Of a stretch of 46,927 nt of DNA, positions 1 to 8,413 are shown piece by piece; position 1 is the stretch's first letter; each line of letters begins with the position of its first letter. This DNA comes from an uncultured Clostridia bacterium (GTDB taxonomy: Bacteria; Bacillota; Clostridia; Oscillospirales; Acutalibacteraceae), in assembly GCA_947595635.1 (NCBI GenBank), contig CANQEU010000013.1, positions 1-46,927 of the forward strand, in the 5' to 3' direction. The position numbers were made by a program, and so were the translations under genes. The notes beneath the pieces are model-generated. The model made no database searches, was not told the origin of the DNA, and saw only the letters and a program-made list of their open reading frames with translations.

Positions 1-372
1 CGAGGGAAAGAAAGTGCCTGCCCGGCACGAGGGCGAAGTGGAATTATAAATCTTATTTTTCAAAGCAAAAAAGCTTTGTTTTATATTTCTATGACCGCAG
101 CTTTACCGACTTGCGCCGGCAAAGCCTGCTACTTTTAAGTTGGATTTTAAACGGGGGAGCTGACGCTCCCCCGTAAGCCCCCACTTACTCGTTAAAAGTT
201 ATTTATTTAAAAGTAGCTTTACGGGCATAAAAGCTTAATTAAGAAAAATTCCTTGTTCGAGAATGATGAGGTGCAGGAGAAGCGGAGCTTCTCCTGCAAA
301 AAAATAAAACCTTAAGCAGCAGTCCCGCCGCGCAGCGGCGCCGACTGCGGTTCAAGGACGACATATGTAAAA
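1..372. repeat. Hairpin-rich intergenic repeat, left-end copy
   Basis: Non-coding. It holds three strong hairpins: 151-174 (10-bp stem, TGAC loop), 273-297 (11-bp stem, GGA loop) and 319-348 (GCAGTC/GACTGC outer stem). Most of its blocks recur in inverted order and orientation at 46109-46754, including an exact 52-bp match at 16-67. This is a multicopy-type intergenic repeat; I see no gene in it. Confidence 0.8.
16..67 (+). repeat. 52-bp exact inverted repeat, left arm
   Basis: This stretch is the exact reverse complement of 46703-46754. It is the outermost shared block of the two terminal repeats. Confidence 0.9.
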
Positions 373-392
373 AAGGATTTCTTAACAAGTGA

Positions 393-422
393 GGCGTGCC
401 TCTGCATCAGCAGAGGCACGCC
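393..422 (-). terminator. Hairpin after the dockerin pullulanase gene
   Basis: A perfect 13-bp stem (GGCGTGCCTCTGC and its complement) closes a 4-nt loop about 45 bp past the pullulanase stop. It has no clean T-run on the minus strand, so it may work as a terminator with a weak tail or as an RNA-stabilising hairpin. Confidence 0.5.
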
Positions 423-465
423 CCTTATATCAGGTAATTCTGTTTAATTAATAAATCACCGTGCT

Positions 466-3400
466 TTATGGCTTGCTTGTATAAACCTCAAGATCGGTTA
501 CAACCCTTGTCGGCTTTGGTGTCTTCATTACAATCCAAAGGTCTGAATCGTAATCCGTCATATCGGCTGTCTGGTCTGAACCGCCGTCGTTAATGATCCA
601 GTTGAACTTACCGGTTGCCGTATTAACCTGAACATCATACCAGCCGTCGCCGTCCTCGTCGGTCATTGCTTCACCTGGCCATGCTCCGTTAAAGTCGCCC
701 GAATCCGATGTCCAAGTATAGAGGTTAGGAATCCATGTCTGACCGTCAAGCAGCTTAACGTGTACCATTCTTACAATAGCATGGAGGTCATACTTATAGA
801 CAACCTCTTTTGCGCCTGTTGAATATATACCCGTTGCGTTCTCAGGAAGCTGATCTTTATTAAGTGAATATAGATTTATTGCTTCTCTTGCGCTTGTATT
901 GTAAGTCGAACCTGCGCGGCCCCTTGTAGTTATAGCCTTTGCTATATCCTTGCCTGTGTTGATGTCAACACATCTTACGGTAACGGTTCCAATGCCGTTT
1001 ACCTTTATACCAAGCGCAACCTTCTGTGCGATAATCGCGTCTAATGTGTTTACTACTCCGTCATAGTTGTAGTCAGCTATCTTAAGCTGGGCATCTGTGA
1101 GCTGACTAAGTTTTAACGCATATTCCTGAACCTTTATAGCGTCAACCATAGTAGCGTCTGTGCCGTCGCCCGAAAGGCTCTTTGCAGGAAGCGAATAAGG
1201 AATGTAATTATATTCGATTTCCTGTGTAGCGGCTGTGTATTTGCCCTCCGCGTTTGCAGGCTGCTTTTCAAGATCATAGTCAATAGCAAGAGTTGCGTCA
1301 GCACATGTTACATACGGATCGCCAACGTCGCCGGTCAATGTCATCTTCTTGATGATCTCGCCTGTCTTTGCGTTCTTATGCGTTACAACAACCTTTCCTG
1401 TATCTCTCTTTATACCGGAAGCAAGATAGCTTTCCTTGTCAGCGAGAACATACGAGGATTTTGCAGGTATTGTTATTTCAGCGCCTGTGTTTATCTCACC
1501 AAGGCTGTTTACGCCTGCCTGCTCGCCGTTTACGAGGATTACCCAATCCTGCGGCAGATTGCTGCCTGTAAGAGTTATCTTCTGCTCTGCGTCAGAGGTA
1601 TTGAAGATAACGGCAACATTCTTCCAAACAGCGGTTGAATCGTTGATAGTATATGCTACGATACCGGTCGGGGTTTTTCTCGGGTTGCAGTAGGAAACCA
1701 TTTCATTTGCTACCTTACCTGTTGCATCTCTGAACGGCGCGTATGCCTCTCTCAGCTGGATCATTCCCTTGTAGTAAGAAACAAGGTCTGCATAGTCAAC
1801 AATGCGGTTCCAGTCGAGCTTATTGATTTCAGGGCTTGACTTGTATGAGTTGTGATCGCCGTACTTTGTTCTTGCAAATTCTTCACCTGCAAGGATGAAC
1901 GGGATACCCTGTGATGTGTAAACTATTGCAGCGGCGATCTTATTCTCCGCGATAAGATCCTCATATCTTGTTGAATAAAGCTCTTCGTTTTCGCCATAGG
2001 TAGACGCAATAAGTCTGTCATAAAGAGTGTGGTTATCGTGGCAAGCGTCATATGTTACAGTCTGCTCCGGGGTCTGAGCCTTCCAGTTTCCGCCGAGACC
2101 TTTGTTTGCATTTGCCATAGCTCCAAGCAAAACGCTTGTCATATTGCTCATATTAGGCTCTTGGAGATAGCCTGTTGCCGTTGCTTCAAATACGCCGCCC
2201 TTGATAGCGTCTCTTATCTGATCGTTGAAGAAAGAAATTCTTGGGCTCATATTAGCCGACTGTGACTGATTTGCCATTGCAGGATACGGATAATAAGGCT
2301 TGTCGCCGTCAGTCATCTGCCAGCCTTCGCCGTACATTATAATATCCTCGTTAATTTCGTCGAGAGCTGCACGAATCTTGTTCATGGTTACAACATCGTG
2401 AAGTCCCATAAGGTCAAAGCGGAAGCCGTCAATGTGGTATTCCTTTGACCAATACGTAACTGAATCTACCATGTACTTGCTATACATAGCTCTGTCGGAC
2501 GCGGTGTCGTTTCCGCAGCCTGACTGATTAGCCCAAACGCCGTCGCCGTGTATTCTGTAATAGTAGTTAGGAACGGTCTTGTTAAAGAACGAATCCTCGC
2601 CTGTGTATGTATGGTTATAAACAACGTCCATAATAACGCCGATGCCTGCCTTATGCAGAGCCATAACCATTTGCTTTACTTCGTTGATTCTAACGCTTCC
2701 GTTATACGGGTCTGTTGAATATGAGCCCTCAGGTACATTGTAGTTTTTCGGGTCATAGCCCCAGTTAAACTGAGTATCGTCACCTGTTTCTTCAACAGAG
2801 CCGTAGTCGTAAAACGGGTTGATGTGAACATATTTTATGCCCATCTCTTTGAGGTAATCAACACCTGTGGAGATCTTGCCCTCGCCGTTAAGAGTTGTTC
2901 CGGTTTCGGTGAATGCAAGGTATTTTCCCCTGTGCTCCGGGCTTACGCCTGAGCTCTTGTCATATGAGAAATCCTTTACATGTATCTCCCATACGTTTGC
3001 GTCTGTCTGGTTAGGAACAAGCACATAGTTGTCCTGATCCCAGCCTTCAGGGTCTGTTTCAGAAAGGTCAACTACCATGCTTCTGTCTCCGTTTACACCT
3101 GCTGCCTTTGCGTAAATATCGCCTGTTTCAGCCGTGGAGCCGGGGCAGGATACATTGTAGGTGTAATAGGTATTCTTGATGTCGCCGTTGACGGTAACCG
3201 ACCAAACGCCTGTTGCAGCGTCCTTTGTCATTTCGGTCTGACCGATCTCATCCGGAACGCCTGCCTTTTCAGACTCAGCCGCCGAACCCTTATTGTATCT
3301 GATAAGAGTTACTTTTGTAGCGGTTGGAGCCCATACCTTAAAGGTAGTCGCCTGAGCTGTGTAGCTGGCGCCAAGGTCATTTCCGTCATACGCCGTTTTG

Positions 3401-3519
3401 TCGAGTTCTGCCGCTTGATCAACATAACTGTTTGCGGCAGAAACAGATGTCGGGACCGCAATTACCGTTGCCATAATCATTATGGAAAGGATAACGGCGA
3501 TCGTTTTTTTGAACTTCAT
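466..3519 (-). CDS. pulA: Secreted type I pullulanase (GH13) with dockerin-like, MucBP and starch-binding modules
   Basis: Debranching enzyme predicted to cut alpha-1,6 links in pullulan and amylopectin outside the cell. Residues 1-28 are a signal peptide. A CBM48-like N-domain (about 45-125) precedes the GH13 core with NWGYDP (252-257), region I DVVYNH (298-303), region II with nucleophile D369, region III with acid E398 and region IV with D495. The tail holds a MucBP-like domain (708-772), a dockerin-like pair (about 785-838; only the second repeat, with DYNYDGVVNTLD, is canonical), a second MucBP-like domain (842-911) and a CBM26-like starch-binding module (about 916-1005, AWPGEAM...DGDGW). 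The start has an AGGAGG site and its own promoter. The dockerin suggests docking to a scaffoldin, as in the R. bromii amylosome; no cohesin gene is in the window. It is a paralogue of the gene just upstream. Confidence 0.93.
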   Translation of the reverse strand: MKFKKTIAVILSIMIMATVIAVPTSVSAANSYVDQAAELDKTAYDGNDLGASYTAQATTFKVWAPTATKVTLIRYNKGSAAESEKAGVPDEIGQTEMTKDAATGVWSVTVNGDIKNTYYTYNVSCPGSTAETGDIYAKAAGVNGDRSMVVDLSETDPEGWDQDNYVLVPNQTDANVWEIHVKDFSYDKSSGVSPEHRGKYLAFTETGTTLNGEGKISTGVDYLKEMGIKYVHINPFYDYGSVEETGDDTQFNWGYDPKNYNVPEGSYSTDPYNGSVRINEVKQMVMALHKAGIGVIMDVVYNHTYTGEDSFFNKTVPNYYYRIHGDGVWANQSGCGNDTASDRAMYSKYMVDSVTYWSKEYHIDGFRFDLMGLHDVVTMNKIRAALDEINEDIIMYGEGWQMTDGDKPYYPYPAMANQSQSANMSPRISFFNDQIRDAIKGGVFEATATGYLQEPNMSNMTSVLLGAMANANKGLGGNWKAQTPEQTVTYDACHDNHTLYDRLIASTYGENEELYSTRYEDLIAENKIAAAIVYTSQGIPFILAGEEFARTKYGDHNSYKSSPEINKLDWNRIVDYADLVSYYKGMIQLREAYAPFRDATGKVANEMVSYCNPRKTPTGIVAYTINDSTAVWKNVAVIFNTSDAEQKITLTGSNLPQDWVILVNGEQAGVNSLGEINTGAEITIPAKSSYVLADKESYLASGIKRDTGKVVVTHKNAKTGEIIKKMTLTGDVGDPYVTCADATLAIDYDLEKQPANAEGKYTAATQEIEYNYIPYSLPAKSLSGDGTDATMVDAIKVQEYALKLSQLTDAQLKIADYNYDGVVNTLDAIIAQKVALGIKVNGIGTVTVRCVDINTGKDIAKAITTRGRAGSTYNTSAREAINLYSLNKDQLPENATGIYSTGAKEVVYKYDLHAIVRMVHVKLLDGQTWIPNLYTWTSDSGDFNGAWPGEAMTDEDGDGWYDVQVNTATGKFNWIINDGGSDQTADMTDYDSDLWIVMKTPKPTRVVTDLEVYTSKP

Positions 3520-3552
3520 AAAAATCCTCCTTTTATATTATATAAAATAATA

Positions 3553-3581
3553 TTTATAATTTTCCGCATTTTGATATGCAA
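3553..3581 (-). promoter_or_regulatory. Sigma-A-type promoter for the dockerin pullulanase
   Basis: On the minus strand TTGCAT, a 17-bp spacer and TATAAA sit 34 bp before the start codon, inside the 76-bp gap between the two pullulanases. The downstream gene may thus be transcribed on its own as well as by read-through. Confidence 0.55.
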
Positions 3582-3595
3582 ACCAATTACCTGAT

Positions 3596-5848
3596 TTAAT
3601 CCCTGTTTTTAAGCCATCTTCTTACAAGGTAGAAAATTCCCGCGCCTACAACGGCAATTCCAAGTCCGCCCATTATATACGGCAGAACGCCTGATGAAGA
3701 TTGCTCATCCCCGTCGTCCGGTGCTTCGTCTGCTTTGCCATTTTCCGCTCCGGCGGCGTCATCAAGCGAATCAATGCTTGTTTCCTTTGCCTTTATTCCG
3801 CTTTTTTCAAAGCTTTGCTTGTCAACCATTATAAGCGATTCGCCGGGCTGAACAGATATTACGTCACCGCTGAACTCGGAAATTTTGTCTACACCCGCGC
3901 TGTCACGGTTGAGAATTACAACCCAATCATCAGGCAGGTTTTCACCCTCAAGCTTGACCTCGGCGCTTTCTTTATCGCTGTTCATAATACACACAAGCTT
4001 ATCCCACTGCTTGTCATTATTCGGGTTTTCATACATAAAGCCGTAAACGAGCTTTCCGGTTTCCTTATAGAAGGTCATATTATCTATGGCCGCCATATCG
4101 TCGCACATAAACGGAGAATACGATTTTCTTATATCAATAAGCCCTTTATAATATTTTACAAGGTCGGAATATTTAACAAGGTTATTCCAATCAATCTGAT
4201 TTTCCTCAACGCTCGATTTATATGAATTATGGTCGCCGTCCTTTGAACGCGCCATTTCTTCGCCGGCAAGCATAAAGGAAATTCCCTGTGCCGTTAAAAC
4301 AGACACTGCCGCCATTTTGTTCATATCAACAAGCTTTTCGTCCCTTGCCCTGTAATCCGCGTCCTCGCCCAAAACAGAAGCAACGAGCTTGTCATACAGC
4401 GTCATATTGTCGTGGCAGGAGCTGTAGCTTACCGTCTGGCTCGGCTGAGGCGACCAATCCATCGTAGCCGCCGCGGTGCCGTTTTTCACGGCGACTCTTG
4501 AGCCGACGCCCTGAACAAATCCGCCCTCGGTGGCATTGAAGTTGCTGCCCTTTACAGCGTCTCTGATGCCGTCGTTAAAGGCTCCGATGCGTGTATTAAG
4601 ACTATACATATTGCCTTGATTTGCAAGCTCTGAGTCCGTTGAGGTGGACATATTCCACGCCTCGCCGTACATAATTATTTTCTTGCCGTCCTCAAGGGAA
4701 TCAAGGGCGCTGCGTATATCGTTCATCGTTTTTGTATCATGCAGACCCATAAGATCAAAGCGGAAGCCGTCGATATGATATTCCTGCGCCCAGTATTTTA
4801 CTGAATCGACCATATATTTGCGGTACATAGCGCGCTCGGACGCGGTGTCGTTGCCGCAGCCTGAGCCGTTTGACAGATTGCCGCTGTCGTCATGTCTGAA
4901 ATAATAGCCGGGAACAGTTTTGTCAAAGCAGCTTTTCTCGGCGTCAAATACATGGTTGTAAACAACGTCCATTATAACGCCTATGCCTGCCCTGTGCAGA
5001 GCTGCGATCATTTCCTTAGCTTCTTTTATTCTCACGTTTCCGTCGTAAGGGTCAGAAGAATAAGAACCCTCGGGAACATTGTAATTTATCGGGTCATAGC
5101 CCCAGTTAAACTGGCTGTCATCGCCGCTTTCGTCAACAGAGCCGTAATCGTAAAACGGGTTTATCTGAACATAATTTATGCCCATATCCTTTAAATAGTC
5201 AACGCAGGTTTTTATTTTACCCTCGCCGTTAAGCGTTGTTCCCGTTTCTGTGAAGGCAAGGTATTTTCCCCTGTTCTTTTCACTCACGCCGGAGCTTTCG
5301 CTTGCGGAAAAATCCTTAACGTGAACCTCCCAAACAATAGCCTCCGTCTGCTTATTTACCCTTTTAAAGCTGTCCTTCTCCCAGCCGTCGGGATTTGAAA
5401 GCGACAAATCGCACACCATTGAACGCTCTCCGTTTACTCCTGCCGCTTTTGCGTAAACATCGTTTGTTTCACGCGTTTTTCCGTCTGCCGTTACTTCATA
5501 TGTATAATAAGTTCCGGCAAGATTGCCCTTGGCTGTTGAAGACCAAACTCCGCTTGCCGCGTCATAATCCATATCGCTTTCCGCAACAAGCTTTGCGCCG
5601 TCCTCCTTGTCGCTGCCGGTTGAATACAGCTTGAGCTTAACCCTTTCCGCCGTTGGCGCCCACACCTTAAAGCTTGTGCTTTCTTTTGTGTAAACCGCGC
5701 CGAGGTCGTCGCCGCTGTAAGCGAGCTTGTCAAGCTGCTCATATGTTTTATTAAAATTTAATTCTGCATCATTATTTACCGCCGACGCAACGGGCGAAAA
5801 AGCAAGTATCATAGCGAGCGCTCCAACTGCCAAAGCTTTTTTTTGCAT
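3596..5848 (-). CDS. pulA: Membrane-anchored type I pullulanase (GH13)
   Basis: Second type I pullulanase, about 750 residues. I start it at the ATG at 5848, where GGAG lies 8 nt upstream and a signal peptide (MQKKALAVGALAMILAFSPVASA minus the last residues) begins; an upstream in-frame ATG at 5899 has no such site. It shares the CBM48-like N-domain and GH13 core with its neighbour: NWGYDP, DVVYNH, nucleophile D365, acid E396 and the region IV Asp480. In place of the dockerin tail it has an acidic linker (about 690-718) and a single C-terminal transmembrane helix (about 721-743) followed by RRWLKNRD, without an LPXTG motif. It should act on the outer face of the membrane and complements the releasable or docked enzyme downstream. 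Confidence 0.92.
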   Translation of the reverse strand: MQKKALAVGALAMILAFSPVASAVNNDAELNFNKTYEQLDKLAYSGDDLGAVYTKESTSFKVWAPTAERVKLKLYSTGSDKEDGAKLVAESDMDYDAASGVWSSTAKGNLAGTYYTYEVTADGKTRETNDVYAKAAGVNGERSMVCDLSLSNPDGWEKDSFKRVNKQTEAIVWEVHVKDFSASESSGVSEKNRGKYLAFTETGTTLNGEGKIKTCVDYLKDMGINYVQINPFYDYGSVDESGDDSQFNWGYDPINYNVPEGSYSSDPYDGNVRIKEAKEMIAALHRAGIGVIMDVVYNHVFDAEKSCFDKTVPGYYFRHDDSGNLSNGSGCGNDTASERAMYRKYMVDSVKYWAQEYHIDGFRFDLMGLHDTKTMNDIRSALDSLEDGKKIIMYGEAWNMSTSTDSELANQGNMYSLNTRIGAFNDGIRDAVKGSNFNATEGGFVQGVGSRVAVKNGTAAATMDWSPQPSQTVSYSSCHDNMTLYDKLVASVLGEDADYRARDEKLVDMNKMAAVSVLTAQGISFMLAGEEMARSKDGDHNSYKSSVEENQIDWNNLVKYSDLVKYYKGLIDIRKSYSPFMCDDMAAIDNMTFYKETGKLVYGFMYENPNNDKQWDKLVCIMNSDKESAEVKLEGENLPDDWVVILNRDSAGVDKISEFSGDVISVQPGESLIMVDKQSFEKSGIKAKETSIDSLDDAAGAENGKADEAPDDGDEQSSSGVLPYIMGGLGIAVVGAGIFYLVRRWLKNRD

Positions 5849-6157
5849 TTTTGTCTCCAAATAATTAAATATTGCTAAAAAAATTATTCTTATATTCATA
5901 TTTTATTTAATTTTAACATTTTTATATTAAAATTATTTTCTTTATTAGAATTATTATCTGTTCTTTTATGAGAAAAAAAGGCGTTTAATTTGTAGGTTTT
6001 ACACAAATTAATAATTTATATTTTGGACACAAAGGAGCAATTTTTAAAATAATATCGCCAAAATCACGTTGCTTCGTGTTTTTGACGACATAATTTTCAA
6101 GCGTTATATCAACGAAGGCGCCGCTATAGCTGAGCGATTATAGGGCTTGACTGTATT
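5849..6157. other. AT-rich intergenic region, no gene seen
   Basis: This region of 309 bp separates the polysaccharide operon from the pullulanase pair. It must hold the pullulanase promoter, but no clear -35/-10 pair was found in the A/T-rich stretch. Only short, weak hairpins are present (for example CACG/CGTG near 6063-6078). Confidence 0.5.
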
Positions 6158-6589
6158 TTATTTTAAGGGAAGCTCAAACTCCCTTGTATCTGCAATCTTT
6201 TTCAGCTCTTCGCTGTCGGAAAACTTTGAAATGTCGGTCGTTTCACCGAGAGAAAATTCAATTGTCGCGCCGATTTCCGTATCAGGCTTAGGCTTTGAGC
6301 TGTCGTCCTGCTTTTCGGGCTTTGTTTTACCCTGAGATTGCAAGGATTTCCCGTCTTTGCTTACGTTATTTCCCGTTTTTTCCTCGGAAGCCGCACCGTC
6401 TTTTGAAGCCTCCGCTTTCTCCGCCGCGTCATTTTTATATACGCTTTCTTCGGGCTTAGGCGAATTGAATTTAAACGCAAGGCCTGCGTCGCTGCGGCTC
6501 GGATAAATCTTTGGCAGGTCAAGGCTGTCCTCGACGGGATGCGAAACGGAAATGCTATGATACGGATGCTCCGGCAAGCTTATTTTCAT
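6158..6589 (-). CDS. Hypothetical disordered protein of the polysaccharide operon
   Basis: A 143-residue protein of no recognised family. Its start overlaps the stop of the SDR-LicD gene by 4 nt, so the two are translationally coupled, and it is the last gene of the export operon. Residues 1-45 may fold; residues about 45-105 are rich in Lys, Glu, Asp, Ser and Pro and look disordered; the C-terminus (about 105-143) is acidic. No signal peptide, membrane helix or cysteine motif is visible. It may be a partner of the preceding enzyme, but that is only inferred from position. Confidence 0.6.
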   Translation of the reverse strand: MKISLPEHPYHSISVSHPVEDSLDLPKIYPSRSDAGLAFKFNSPKPEESVYKNDAAEKAEASKDGAASEEKTGNNVSKDGKSLQSQGKTKPEKQDDSSKPKPDTEIGATIEFSLGETTDISKFSDSEELKKIADTREFELPLK

Positions 6590-8406
6590 ATATTTACCGA
6601 GGTCGTAGCTGTCATAATCATTCTCTGGACGGCAGGAACAGCGTCGGCGTAATCATTGCCGTACAGGAATTTAAGGTATCTGTCATATTCCTTCGGGATT
6701 GGAAACCTGTAGCCCTCAAAATCCCAATAAACAGCGCTTTTAAGCCACTTTCTCGGAAAATATCCGAGCCTTGTGTTTTTGTCAAGCCCGTCGCACAGAA
6801 ATCTTGCGTCGTCCCTGTTTTCATATTTATGGATGAGCCTGCGCCTCTCCGACGCTGCTATCCTCAGATAAAGCCGCCTGAATGGATTGCGCGTCTTTCC
6901 GGCTCTTGATTTTAAGACGGCATATCGCCTGCGAAAATACCTTAAAAGGTTCACATGGAGCCATCTTGCGTTTTTTCTGTTTGAGGTTTTCTCCTGCGAT
7001 ATAACATCGAGAAAAACGCCGTCTTGAGCGCCGTTTCCCGTCGATATACCGTCAATATAAATTCTTGCGAAGGCAACGCCGGACAGCGCGTCAACATCCG
7101 ATGATTCAAGGCGCATATTTTTCGGAAGCTCGTCCGCGGCCTCGATAAATCTGTTGTAATCATCACGCTGAAGCATAACGGCAGACTTAGTGCTCCATGG
7201 CAAAAAGCCCTTATTTGTCACTGCGCCGAGCAAAAGCTCGCCCGTTAGGAAGTATCTTATCTTATTCTTTCTGCAAACGCGGTCAAGCTCCAAAAGCGAA
7301 AGGAGAAGGACTTTATGCACGGCGGTCAGTTTTTTACCTCGGCAGTCCTCGAACGTGAAATAATCGAGATCGCCGATAAGGCTGCACACCGCAAGCTGCA
7401 ACGCCATATCAAGGGTTATCAAAGGCTTACAGCCGCTGTCGGCAAGCTTTTTGCCGCTCATTGCCGCTCCGCCTATTCTATCCTCTGCGCCGGAGATAAG
7501 ACGTATCTTCGCCTTTTCCGGGAAAATATCGGTCAAAATTGCCGAAAGCGTGCCGACGGTCACCGTTGAGTCCTTGCCGACAACATTATACACCGTATTT
7601 CTTTTCAGACGGGCGCAGGCATAAAACATTGCGTTTAGAATATCGCTTATATAAACGAACGAATATTTTTTATTGCTGTTTTTTAAGGTGCAGCCGCTTC
7701 CAAAGGCTACGTTTCTTAATAGCCTGTAAATAACTCCGTCGTCAAAGCCCGCGTCAGCGCCAAGGGCAATCGCGCACCTCAGTATGGTAAAATCAAAGCC
7801 GCAGCGCTTTGCGTATGCGGCGGCATACGCCTCAAGAGTCTGTAAAATTACAGCGGCGCAAGAGCCGGATTGCGAATACAAAACCTCTCCGGCTTCATCC
7901 TCGGAAACAACGTCTCCCCTTTCGGTTTTTCCGCAGGCTCTGTAATCCGAAAACAGAATATAATGCTGAGCGCCGGTCTTTTCGGCGCATTCAAGCGTAT
8001 ATACGGCGTTTTGAACCGCCGATATAAAAAACTCCGGACTTTGCTCTATGACCATATTGCAAACTCCGGTATCTATAACTATATCCGCGCGAGGAAGCTC
8101 CTCCGCCGCAGTTCCAAAGGCAAAGCATTTGACATCGTCCCTGCCGGATATTTCCTTGTTAATGCTTTCAATATTATCGCTGTGCGCCAGATATGAAACC
8201 GATATTCCTGTTTTTCTTATGTCGTTTGACGATAAGACGGCAAAAAGCACGGAGCGCGCAAAATCATCATGCCCGCCCGAAATCAATATGCTCTTTCCCC
8301 TCAGTTCTTTTTCGGGAAAGCCGTTTTGATTTGCCGAAAACGAAGCCCAATCGTATTCAAAGTCATTCAACAGGTTCTTTATCTCCATATCCATATCACA
8401 CTGCAT
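6586..8406 (-). CDS. Fusion of degenerate SDR epimerase and LicD-like domain
   Basis: 606 residues in two parts. Residues about 36-345 follow the NAD-dependent epimerase (extended SDR) fold, with ISGGHDDFA in place of a clean Gly-x-x-Gly-x-x-Gly loop and Tyr177-x-x-x-Gly181 where YxxxK is expected. Residues about 358-600 match LicD-family transferases (IRYFLTGELLLGAV, FLPW, GVFLDVI, a C-terminal YGNDY block), but the usual WDDDID metal motif reads W-STKSA-V at 404-410. Both active sites therefore look damaged, although the reading frame is intact. It may be a pseudoenzyme or have a changed activity in cell-wall polymer decoration. The first ATG (8406) has GGAGG directly against it; the ATG at 8394 is an alternative start. 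Confidence 0.75.
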   Translation of the reverse strand: MQCDMDMEIKNLLNDFEYDWASFSANQNGFPEKELRGKSILISGGHDDFARSVLFAVLSSNDIRKTGISVSYLAHSDNIESINKEISGRDDVKCFAFGTAAEELPRADIVIDTGVCNMVIEQSPEFFISAVQNAVYTLECAEKTGAQHYILFSDYRACGKTERGDVVSEDEAGEVLYSQSGSCAAVILQTLEAYAAAYAKRCGFDFTILRCAIALGADAGFDDGVIYRLLRNVAFGSGCTLKNSNKKYSFVYISDILNAMFYACARLKRNTVYNVVGKDSTVTVGTLSAILTDIFPEKAKIRLISGAEDRIGGAAMSGKKLADSGCKPLITLDMALQLAVCSLIGDLDYFTFEDCRGKKLTAVHKVLLLSLLELDRVCRKNKIRYFLTGELLLGAVTNKGFLPWSTKSAVMLQRDDYNRFIEAADELPKNMRLESSDVDALSGVAFARIYIDGISTGNGAQDGVFLDVISQEKTSNRKNARWLHVNLLRYFRRRYAVLKSRAGKTRNPFRRLYLRIAASERRRLIHKYENRDDARFLCDGLDKNTRLGYFPRKWLKSAVYWDFEGYRFPIPKEYDRYLKFLYGNDYADAVPAVQRMIMTATTSVNI

Positions 8407-8413
8407 CCTCCGC

